From positions 6,487,168-6,551,167 of the forward strand of contig NZ_JAPNKE010000002.1 in assembly GCF_026626665.1 (NCBI RefSeq): a stretch of 64,000 nt of DNA. The letters are read 5' to 3'. Source of the stretch: Nannocystis pusilla (lineage in GTDB: Bacteria > Myxococcota_A > Polyangia > Nannocystales > Nannocystaceae). The first letter of the stretch is position 1, and every line of letters begins with the position of its first letter. The notes beneath the pieces are model-generated. The model did no database searches and was not told the origin of the DNA. It worked only from the letters and a program-made list of their open reading frames with translations. A program made the position numbers and the translations under genes. Positions 57,881-64,000 of this stretch are shown piece by piece.

Positions 57881-58610
57881 ACATACAGCCCCGTCCGAAC
57901 GCCTCGCGCCGGTGATCGCCCCCTCGCTGCTCAGCGCCGACTTCTCCCGCCTGGGCGAGGAGGTCGTCGCGCTCGACCGGGCCGGGGCCGACTGGATGCA
58001 CGTCGACGTGATGGACGGCCGGTTCGTCCCCAACATCACGATCGGCCCGCTGGTGGTTCAGGCCCTGCGCCCGCACACCTCGCGCGTGCTCGACTGTCAC
58101 TTGATGATCGAGGAGCCCGAGCGCTACGTCGAGGCCTTCGCCGACGCCGGCGCCGACATCATCACCGTCCACGTCGAGGCCTGCCGCCACCTGCACCGCA
58201 ACTTGCAGCAGATCCGGAGCCTCTCGCGCAAGGCGGGCGGGCGGGTGCTGGCGGGCGTCAGCCTGAACCCGCACACCCCCGTGTCGTCGCTGGTCCACGT
58301 GCTCGACCTGTGCGACGTCGTCCTCGTGATGAGCGTCAACCCCGGCTTCGGCGGCCAGCAGTTCATCCCGGCCGTGCGGCCGAAGATCCGCGAGCTGCGG
58401 GCCATGATCGCCGCCGCCCGCCTGCCGACCCGCATCGAGGTCGACGGCGGCGTCACGGTCGACACCATCGCCGACATCGCGGCCGACGGGGCCGACGCCT
58501 TCGTGTCCGGCACGGGCGTCCTGCGCAGCCCGCAGTTCGGCCGCGACTACGCGGCCGCCATCGCGGCCCTTCGGGGAACCGCCGATGCCGCCATGATCTG
58601 GCGCACCTGA
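57873..58610 (+). CDS. rpe: Ribulose-phosphate 3-epimerase
   Basis: A 245-residue TIM-barrel enzyme. IAPSLLSADFSRLGEEV, MHVDVMDGRFVPNITIGP (metal-binding His-Asp), CHLMIEEPERY, VLVMSVNPGFGGQQFIP (second set) and RIEVDGGVT with the catalytic Asp are all present. It interconverts ribulose-5-phosphate and xylulose-5-phosphate in the pentose phosphate pathway, with a divalent metal. The ATG 57873 lies inside a copy of the dispersed ACATGTCC motif. It is divergent from the MFS gene and followed 75 bases later by an outer-membrane protein gene. Confidence 0.96.
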   Translation: MSQHTAPSERLAPVIAPSLLSADFSRLGEEVVALDRAGADWMHVDVMDGRFVPNITIGPLVVQALRPHTSRVLDCHLMIEEPERYVEAFADAGADIITVHVEACRHLHRNLQQIRSLSRKAGGRVLAGVSLNPHTPVSSLVHVLDLCDVVLVMSVNPGFGGQQFIPAVRPKIRELRAMIAAARLPTRIEVDGGVTVDTIADIAADGADAFVSGTGVLRSPQFGRDYAAAIAALRGTADAAMIWRT

Positions 58611-58685
58611 CCGGCCGTCCCGTCGCTGCCGGAGAAGTTGGCTGAAAGCCCAATCGGTGTCACAAACGAGCGCGCCGATTCCGCC

Positions 58686-59779
58686 ATGCCGTCGCTCGTT
58701 CGTCTCCCCTCGTTCGTCGCGTTCGCCCTCGTCCTCGCAGCCGCCGGCGACGTCGCAGCCCAGTCGCCCACGCCTGCGCCGGCCCAACCTGCGCCCGCCG
58801 AGGAGAGCGAGCCGGCCGCCGAACCTGCGCCCGCTCCCCGCCGCCGGCCGGCACCGCCGCCTCGACGGCGAAGACGACCGGCACCGTGGGCGCCCAGGCC
58901 CCGGCCAGCAGCGGCGCCGGCAACCTCGACGACACCAAGTTCGCGACCTCCGGCACCAGCGAGCCGATGGACGCGACCGAGGCGGAGATCTCGGCGGGCG
59001 GCCTGTTCACCTCGGGCAACGCCCGCTCGGCCGCGCTGACCGGCGGCGGCCGGTTCCGGATCCGCCGCAAGATCCACGAGTTCCAGGCGCAGCTGCTCGG
59101 CAACTACGCGCAGGCGGCGATCCGCCAGCCCGACGGCGCGCGCACCGGCCAGCTGACCGCCGGCAACGTCCAGGGCCGGGTCCGCTACGACGTCTATTTC
59201 CACCCGCGGGTCACGTTCTTCACCATGTTGACCGCCCGCTTCGACCCGTTCCTCGGGCTCAACATGCGCATGCGCGTCGACCCGGGCTTCGCGTTCTACA
59301 TGGTCAACCAGCCCAAGCACCGCCTGTGGGCCGAGGTCGGCTACGACTTCCTGTACGACCAGCGGCGGGTCCGTCGCGGCGCCGACAACTCGCAGTGCCC
59401 GGCCGGCACCAGCCTGGTGCTCGACGTGCCGAACACGACCTCGGCGATGCCGACCTGCGCCGCCCGCCCGAGCGTCGCCACCCACTCGGGCCGCGTCTTC
59501 CTCGGCTACAGCAACCTGCTGTCCGAGTACGTGACCTTCACCACCGGCATCGAGTACATCCAGGCGTTCGCGCCGTTCCGCTCGAACCCGGTCGAGACCG
59601 ACGGCGGCAAGGCGCGCAGCAAGTCGTGGGTGAACTGGGACATCGCCCTCACCACCGCCCTCGGCAAGCGCTTCGCCTTCGCCACCAGCTTCACCCTGCG
59701 CTACGACAACGCCCCGCTGCCGGGCATCAAGAAGCTCGACACGATCACCTCGTTCAGCCTGGTGTTCAAGTTCATCTGA
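58686..59779 (+). CDS. Outer-membrane beta-barrel protein (DUF481-like), frameshifted
   Basis: Signal peptide LPSFVAFALVLAAAGDVAAQ, then a Pro/Ala/Glu linker. After a frame change near 58845-58862 comes a ~290-residue barrel-like domain with alternating amphipathic strands (AEISAGGLFTSGNARSAALT, FQAQLLGNYAQAAIRQ, RVRYDVYFHPRVTFFTML, FYMVNQPKHRLWAEVGYDFL, TSFSLVFKFI with terminal Ile after Phe). This resembles DUF481/YdiY salt-inducible barrels. The C-terminal aromatic/hydrophobic end fits outer-membrane insertion. A CPAG..C pair lies in one loop. Downstream of rpe, possibly cotranscribed. Confidence 0.85.
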
Positions 59780-59783
59780 GCCG

Positions 59784-59826
59784 GGACGGACGACAGGGGC
59801 ACTTCGCCACCGAGGGCAGTCCGTCC
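59784..59826. terminator. Inverted repeat between convergent genes
   Basis: GGACGGAC and GTCCGTCC pair perfectly across a 27-base loop, just beyond the stop of the outer-membrane protein gene and before the end of the convergent lipoprotein gene. A bidirectional terminator is plausible, although the long loop weakens it. Confidence 0.5.
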
Positions 59827-59831
59827 GCGAA

Positions 59832-60839
59832 TCACATCGACCCGCGGCGAAGCGGATAGGCCGCCCGGAACGCACCGCCGCACTCGCAAGCGAACAGGTT
59901 GCGGAGCCTGTGCTCGCCATTCGCGAAATAGGTGAGGTTGATGCCGATACCGACGCCCTCCGCCCTGGCCCACCACAGGAGCTCCTGGTGGCCGTCGCCG
60001 TCGAGGTCGGTCGCGCCGACGAGCTCGTACCCGCTCCACTCCAGCGGTGAAGCGCCGAACAAGCTCACGGGCTTCCCTTGCGACATGGCGACCAGCACCT
60101 GATGACCCGCGAGATCGGGCGCGGACTCGCCGACCTGAAAGAGGGCGACGGTGTCCGCTCCGCCGCCGAACTCGCCGTGAACCTCGCCCTTTGCGACGAG
60201 CGGCAGGTCGCCGGCCTCCAGCTCGCCGTGGGCGGCCGCCGCCGCGCTCGCCACCGCACCCGCGGCCGCGCGCGTCAGCCTCGTCGGCCCTGCCGTCCGG
60301 AGCGCGACCAGGCGCGGGTTCGCGGCGCGAGGAGGCTCGTTCAGGACCAGCTCGGGCATCGAGGCCGGCGGATACCGGGCTTCGGGGCGGACGAGCTCGG
60401 GCGCGAGAAAGCGACCCTCTCGCTCGCGTGCTCGCACGGACCATCGCTCCACGCCGTCAGGGCCGATCACATACACCGGCTGTCCGTCGGGTACGCACGA
60501 GGTCGCTCCGTCGAGGTCGGAGCGCACCCACGGCGCGGTCGAGTCGCACAGCAGGATCAGCTCGTCTTGCGCGAGGCTCGAGTCGAACCACGCGACGGCG
60601 ACCCCGCGGACCGGGTCCGCCTCGGCCTGGGACGCGGCGCCTACATCGAGGCCGGACCCTTGACCCTCGGGGACCTCGTCGGCGCCGCGCTCCGCGAGCG
60701 CGGGCGTCGGTCTCTCGGTCCGCTCGGGCGGGAGTTCGACCACGTCTCCCGCGGTCCCCGGAATGGCCTGGCCCTGGCGTGTGCTCTCGTCTCGACAAGC
60801 GCTCGTCGCTACGAGGATTGCGAGGAACCAGGTGCGCAT
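59832..60839 (-). CDS. Lipoprotein with FG-GAP-like segment
   Basis: A 335-residue protein with signal peptide and lipobox AILVATSAC, a short acidic/Pro linker and an alpha/beta body: LILLCDSTAPWVRSDL, YVIGPDGVERWSV, VHGEFGGGADTVALFQVGES and VGATDLDGDGHQELLWWA. The last resembles the Ca-binding DxDGDG loop of integrin-like FG-GAP repeats. Two cysteines follow in FACECGG. Probably envelope-associated. No enzyme family recognised. Confidence 0.8.
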   Translation of the reverse strand: MRTWFLAILVATSACRDESTRQGQAIPGTAGDVVELPPERTERPTPALAERGADEVPEGQGSGLDVGAASQAEADPVRGVAVAWFDSSLAQDELILLCDSTAPWVRSDLDGATSCVPDGQPVYVIGPDGVERWSVRAREREGRFLAPELVRPEARYPPASMPELVLNEPPRAANPRLVALRTAGPTRLTRAAAGAVASAAAAAHGELEAGDLPLVAKGEVHGEFGGGADTVALFQVGESAPDLAGHQVLVAMSQGKPVSLFGASPLEWSGYELVGATDLDGDGHQELLWWARAEGVGIGINLTYFANGEHRLRNLFACECGGAFRAAYPLRRGSM

Positions 60840-61165
60840 GAGGCAGGCGCTCGAGGCTTCCGAGCATAGCGCGAACGCCGACCGGGCGCGACCAGTCGGC
60901 GATCATGTCTCGGGCCGGAGGTAGATCTGCCAAACGCGGCTGCTGGCCTTGAAGTCGTTGGGCCGGAACTCCTTCAGAGTGGCCTCGAGCTCGCCACCCG
61001 GGCTTCGCCCTCGCAGAGCGTCTCATATCCCGCATCGGGGACTCGGCCATCAGTCGCTGTCGGGAACAGCGAGGTCACCAAGGCGGCGCAGAGGAATCGC
61101 CGCAGAACGCTTTGCGGCTGCGGCGACATCCCCCGCGAGCGGACCTGTCCTTCAGGCCACCCGCT
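60840..61165. other. Intergenic region
   Basis: About 325 bases between two minus-strand lipoprotein genes. It contains GACCTGTCCTTCAGGCC at 61143, a partial member of the dispersed motif, 10-20 bases before the next gene end. No gene seen. Confidence 0.45.
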
Positions 61166-62254
61166 TCACTCGGGCACCTCGCACCCCGCCTCGGCCTCGG
61201 GCGCGGCGCAGGTCTGGTCCTCGCCGCACTGCAGATGGCCGATGCACTGGACGTAGCCCGAGTCCGGGCCGCAGCCCTCGCCCTCGCTGCCGCGGCGGAC
61301 GCAGACCTGCGCCCCCGCGTTCGGCTGGCACTCCGCGTAGGGCAGGCACTCCCAGTCGGCGCAGGCCTCGCCGGGCCCGGGCTTCTTGGCGCACCGGTTC
61401 GACGCGTCGCAGTAGTTGTCGAAGCGCGCGCACGGCGGGTAGTTGAAGGCCATGCAGCTCTCGCCCTCGTTCGGCAGCGCCCGGCAGGTGCTCCGGTCGT
61501 CGCGGTCGCGATAGCACCGCAGCCCCTCGGCGCAGCTCTCGCCCGAGGAGCAGTCGCCCCCGCTCGCGACCAGCTCCTTGCACGTGAAGTTCTGGAAGTC
61601 GCAGAACAGCCCCTCCGCGCACGCGCCGGTGTTGTCGGAGCAGCTCTCGCCGACCCCGCGGCGCGCCGTGCAGACCGTGAACAAAAACGTGTTCGGGTCG
61701 CGGGCGCAGAAGGCGTCGTCGTCGCAGTCGGAGCCGTTGCAGGGGTCACCGATCTCGGGCCCGGCCCCCGTGTTCAGCACCCGGCACGCGCCGGCGCAGC
61801 ACGTGCCCTCCTCGCAGCCGCCCGGCGGGAACCCGCACACCGCATCGCCGGCGCATTCCTCCGAGTTGAGGCACGGGTCGTAGTTGCGGACCTTGCCGAC
61901 GAACACGTCGCGGCACACCTCCGGCCCCGCCGTCGGCCCGACGCTGAACAGCACCCGATCGAGCAGGTCGCCCTCGCACGCCAGCGCGCTCACCTGCTCG
62001 AGGCAGGCCTCGGCCGCCTCGGCGTCGAACGCCACCCGGTCGGCCTCCAGCGCCCTCAGGAGGTACTGGAAGCGCCCGTGCGAGTCCCACACCAGCGCGT
62101 CGCGGCACTGCCCGCGCGACTGGAACACCGAGCAGCCGGTCGACCAGGCGCACAGCGCCTCCTCGTACTCGCCGGCGAAGTTCTCGGGCGTCGCCGGCTG
62201 GGCGCACCGCCGCCGCAGCGAACCTAGCACCAACCCGGGGATCGTCTTCCTCAT
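61166..62254 (-). CDS. Cys-rich secreted protein, paralogue of the next gene
   Basis: A 362-residue protein. The N-terminus (RKTIPGLVLGSLRRRCAQP) is a weak signal peptide; a small indel may have damaged the lipobox. The N-domain is helical with spaced Cys (ALCAWSTGCSVFQSRGQC, ACLEQVSALACEG). The C-terminal ~230 residues hold ~28 cysteines in repeated C-x(4-8)-C spacing (CNGSDCDDDAFCARDPNT, TVCTARRGVGESCSDN, CAEGLFCDFQNFTC). The layout is that of Dickkopf-like myxobacterial surface proteins. It is tandemly paralogous with the gene at 62285. Confidence 0.85.
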   Translation of the reverse strand: MRKTIPGLVLGSLRRRCAQPATPENFAGEYEEALCAWSTGCSVFQSRGQCRDALVWDSHGRFQYLLRALEADRVAFDAEAAEACLEQVSALACEGDLLDRVLFSVGPTAGPEVCRDVFVGKVRNYDPCLNSEECAGDAVCGFPPGGCEEGTCCAGACRVLNTGAGPEIGDPCNGSDCDDDAFCARDPNTFLFTVCTARRGVGESCSDNTGACAEGLFCDFQNFTCKELVASGGDCSSGESCAEGLRCYRDRDDRSTCRALPNEGESCMAFNYPPCARFDNYCDASNRCAKKPGPGEACADWECLPYAECQPNAGAQVCVRRGSEGEGCGPDSGYVQCIGHLQCGEDQTCAAPEAEAGCEVPE

Positions 62255-62257
62255 ATC

Positions 62258-62292
62258 AATGTCCTCCAAGACATGTCCTAAGCGTTATGTTC
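62258..62292. repeat. Dispersed motif copy between the two Cys-rich paralogues
   Basis: AATGTCCTCCAAGACATGTC then CTAAGCGTTATGTTCC, in the 30-base gap and touching both genes. Confidence 0.5.
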
Positions 62293-63511
62293 CTTGAGGC
62301 AGCTCGTCCTCGCCCGGCACCGCGCACGCGCCGGCGAGCTGCGGCGCCCGGCAGCGGGCCGAGGCCGGGTCCCAGCCGTCGCACTGCAGGGCCCCGGCGC
62401 AGCGGATCGAGTCGCCGCACGGCTCGCCCTCGCGGGCCAGCGCCACGCACCTCTGCGAGTACCAGTCGCAGCTGCTGGTCAGGTCGCACGGGCCGGTCGC
62501 GCACGAATCGCCCGGGCCCGGCGCCGCCGCGCACTGGCCCTGCGGGTCGCAGAACGAGCCGAGCGTGCTGCAGCCGAGGTACCAGTCGGGCAGGCAGGCC
62601 CCGCCGAGCGGCGCGTAGGCGTAGCAGCGGCCGTCGCTGACGAAGCCCGGGTCGGCGCAGTACAGCCCCGGCTCGCAGCCGACGTCGCCGAAGTCGGCGC
62701 ACGACTCCCCCTCACCGAGCAGCGCCCGACACTCGCCGGTGTTGAAGTCGCAGTAGCCGTCGGCGACGCACTCGTCGAAGCCCTGGCAGGCCGCCCCGAC
62801 CGGCTGCTTCGCGGTGCACACCGTGAACATCCCGGTGTTGCCGTCGCGGCCGCAGAAGCTGCCCGCCTGGCAGCGGCTGTTGCCGTTGCACGGCGTCCCG
62901 ATCGGCAGCGACGCCAGCGGCCGGCAGCCGCCGAGGCAGCACGCCTCGGTGCAGCTCGGGTCGAAGCCGCACACCATCGTCGCCGCCTCCTGCGGCGCGC
63001 ACTCGACCGACAGCAGGCACGGCCCGTTCACCACCATCGTCCCGCGCAAGATCGCGTCGCAGGCCGCCTGCCCGGCCAGCTCGGCCTCGTCGGCCACGTA
63101 CGTGCCCGGCATCTCGCAGCCGCGCGCCTCGACGTAGGCCAGGCAGCTCGCCGCCGCCGCCGCGTCGAACACCAGCCGCCCCGCCGCCTCCGACGCCAGC
63201 AAGTACTCGACCGCCTGCCCGCCGGCGCCGTCGTCGAGCCGCGCCTCCGCCAGCAGCCGCGGCGGGTAGGCCACTTCGAAGAACTCGACCGCGCGGCAGT
63301 CCGCCGCCGCGGCGAACGCCCCGCAGCGGACCGCCCAATCACAATATGTCTCTTCGGCCAGGTCGAAGAAGTCCGCCAGGACGATCGCCTCGCCGGTCGT
63401 CCCGGAGTCCGCGCCCGTGCCCGAGTCCGTGTCGGTCGCCGTCGGCTCCCCGCCGCACGCAAGCACCCCGGCCACGACCACGGCGACACCCCAACCCGAA
63501 CTCAGGCGCAT
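62285..63511 (-). CDS. Cys-rich lipoprotein, Dickkopf-like
   Basis: A 408-residue protein with lipobox VVVAGVLAC, a short Thr/Asp/Gly linker and a helical domain (FFDLAEETYCDWAVRC, AAASCLAYVEARGC). A long Cys-rich region follows (CTEACCLGGC, CNGNSRCQAGSFCGRDGNTG, TVCTAKQPVGAACQGFDEC, CDFNTGECRALLGEGESC). The same motif order as in the downstream gene at 61166 shows they arose by duplication. Presumably exposed on the cell surface; function unknown. The segment AEETYC uses GAA GAG ACA TAT TGT, again motif-like codons. Confidence 0.88.
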   Translation of the reverse strand: MRLSSGWGVAVVVAGVLACGGEPTATDTDSGTGADSGTTGEAIVLADFFDLAEETYCDWAVRCGAFAAAADCRAVEFFEVAYPPRLLAEARLDDGAGGQAVEYLLASEAAGRLVFDAAAAASCLAYVEARGCEMPGTYVADEAELAGQAACDAILRGTMVVNGPCLLSVECAPQEAATMVCGFDPSCTEACCLGGCRPLASLPIGTPCNGNSRCQAGSFCGRDGNTGMFTVCTAKQPVGAACQGFDECVADGYCDFNTGECRALLGEGESCADFGDVGCEPGLYCADPGFVSDGRCYAYAPLGGACLPDWYLGCSTLGSFCDPQGQCAAAPGPGDSCATGPCDLTSSCDWYSQRCVALAREGEPCGDSIRCAGALQCDGWDPASARCRAPQLAGACAVPGEDELPQGT

Positions 63512-63542
63512 GCCCCACGCTACGGGCCGCGCGCACGGCCTG

Positions 63543-64000
63543 TCAACGCGCCTGCGCCAGCGGAGGCGCGGGCGGGCCCGCGCTCGCGGAACGGCGCTCT
63601 GCCAGGGCTTTGCGGGCCCCTGCGGCCTCGCCGATCAGCACCGTCGCCGCGCAGCTGGCCGTCAGGCTCGAGCGGGCGCGCTCGACCGCCTTGCGCACGC
63701 AGCCCGCCAGCCTGGGATCGGCCGCGTCGACCCGCACCAGCCCGGCCCGCCCGCCGCGGTAGCTCCAGGCCACCGCCACCGCCGCCCCGGCCGGCGCGCA
63801 GGCGTCGAGCGCCGCCTTGTGGGCCGCCACGCCCTCGAGCGCCTCCGCCAGCGCCAGCGGGTCGGTCTGCGGCATGCGGCAGGACAGCTCGTGGACCGTC
63901 AGCCCGGCCATCGTCAGCGTCGGCGCGCGGCTCGTCAGCGCCACCTCGATCTTGCGCCCGCGCGACTTCTTCAGCTGCGCCGCCAGGCCGCACGCGTCGT
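63543..64000 (-). CDS. Partial protein, start outside window
   Basis: The minus-strand frame is open to the right window edge (CGLAAQLKKSRGRKIEVALT). About 152 residues are visible. Strand-rich segments (APTLTMAGLTVHELSC, AAVAVAWSYRGGRAGLVRVD) and three cysteines suggest a small periplasmic or lipoprotein-type domain. No family recognised. Confidence 0.7.
   Translation of the reverse strand, partial: DACGLAAQLKKSRGRKIEVALTSRAPTLTMAGLTVHELSCRMPQTDPLALAEALEGVAAHKAALDACAPAGAAVAVAWSYRGGRAGLVRVDAADPRLAGCVRKAVERARSSLTASCAATVLIGEAAGARKALAERRSASAGPPAPPLAQAR

Overview
The window is very GC-rich DNA with near-uniform G/C in third codon positions. It looks like chromosomal sequence from a myxobacterium of the Nannocystis type. 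The supporting signs are many lipoproteins whose lipobox is followed by Thr/Ser/Asp/Gly-rich linkers (5301, 30802, 33892, 48833, 52762, 62285), an array of the myxobacterial cysteine-rich disulfide repeat (5301-7799), a MYXO-CTERM-like tail (13370-14947) and an MglA-like GTPase (44176-44889). I see no rRNA, tRNA, CRISPR array, insertion sequence or prophage. The taxonomy is an inference.

Layout. 1-4.2 kb: end of a secreted beta-rich protein, a DUF1906 protein, a TRIC/UPF0126 membrane protein, an EXPERA-like membrane protein, a Nudix hydrolase and a GlcG/HbpS-like protein. 5.3-7.8 kb: a cell-surface lipoprotein with 16 Cys-rich repeats and a lamin-tail domain. 8.1-9.8 kb: divergent WYL regulator and glutathione S-transferase. 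10.2-13.2 kb: a composite RNA-end-processing polypeptide (MJ1316 domain, EEP phosphatase, 2H phosphoesterase, poly(A)-polymerase-like nucleotidyltransferase). 13.4-17.1 kb: surface beta-helix protein and gamma-glutamyltransferase. 17.1-24.3 kb: small Cys protein, GAF-STAS protein, AraC regulator translationally coupled to an HExxH lipoprotein, hybrid histidine kinase. 24.7-30.8 kb: unknown proteins, an M23 peptidase lipoprotein and an internally duplicated zinc-ribbon membrane protein. 30.8-39.6 kb: SDR joined in frame to a lipoprotein, a CDF transporter, and M16 and M28 peptidases. 40.0-48.8 kb: LOG protein, lipoxygenase, MglA-like GTPase, YcaC-like hydrolase, DUF2062 membrane protein, and a TetR/diiron-protein operon with a perfect palindromic operator. 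48.8-54.9 kb: lipoprotein, DUF4180 protein, an ~82-bp triple tandem repeat, old yellow enzyme, pectinacetylesterase-like lipoprotein and a second GST. 55.0-64.0 kb: orphan adenine-specific DNA methyltransferase coupled to an MFS transporter, rpe, an outer-membrane protein and a run of lipoproteins, two of them tandem Cys-rich paralogues.

Two window-wide properties matter most. First, at least eleven otherwise convincing genes carry one or two small frameshifts, several exactly in runs of alternating G and C. This suggests either indel errors in the assembly or slippage-prone tracts, so these genes should not be called dead without re-sequencing. Second, a short degenerate palindromic sequence family with core GGACATGTCC, often followed by CGAAGGACAGG, recurs about twenty times. 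It forms hairpins between convergent genes, occurs at some gene starts, and also lies in frame inside coding regions, where it brings in codons that are otherwise rare here.

The gene set is mostly accessory: secreted and surface proteins, hydrolases, sensing and stress functions. rpe is the only clear core-metabolism gene.
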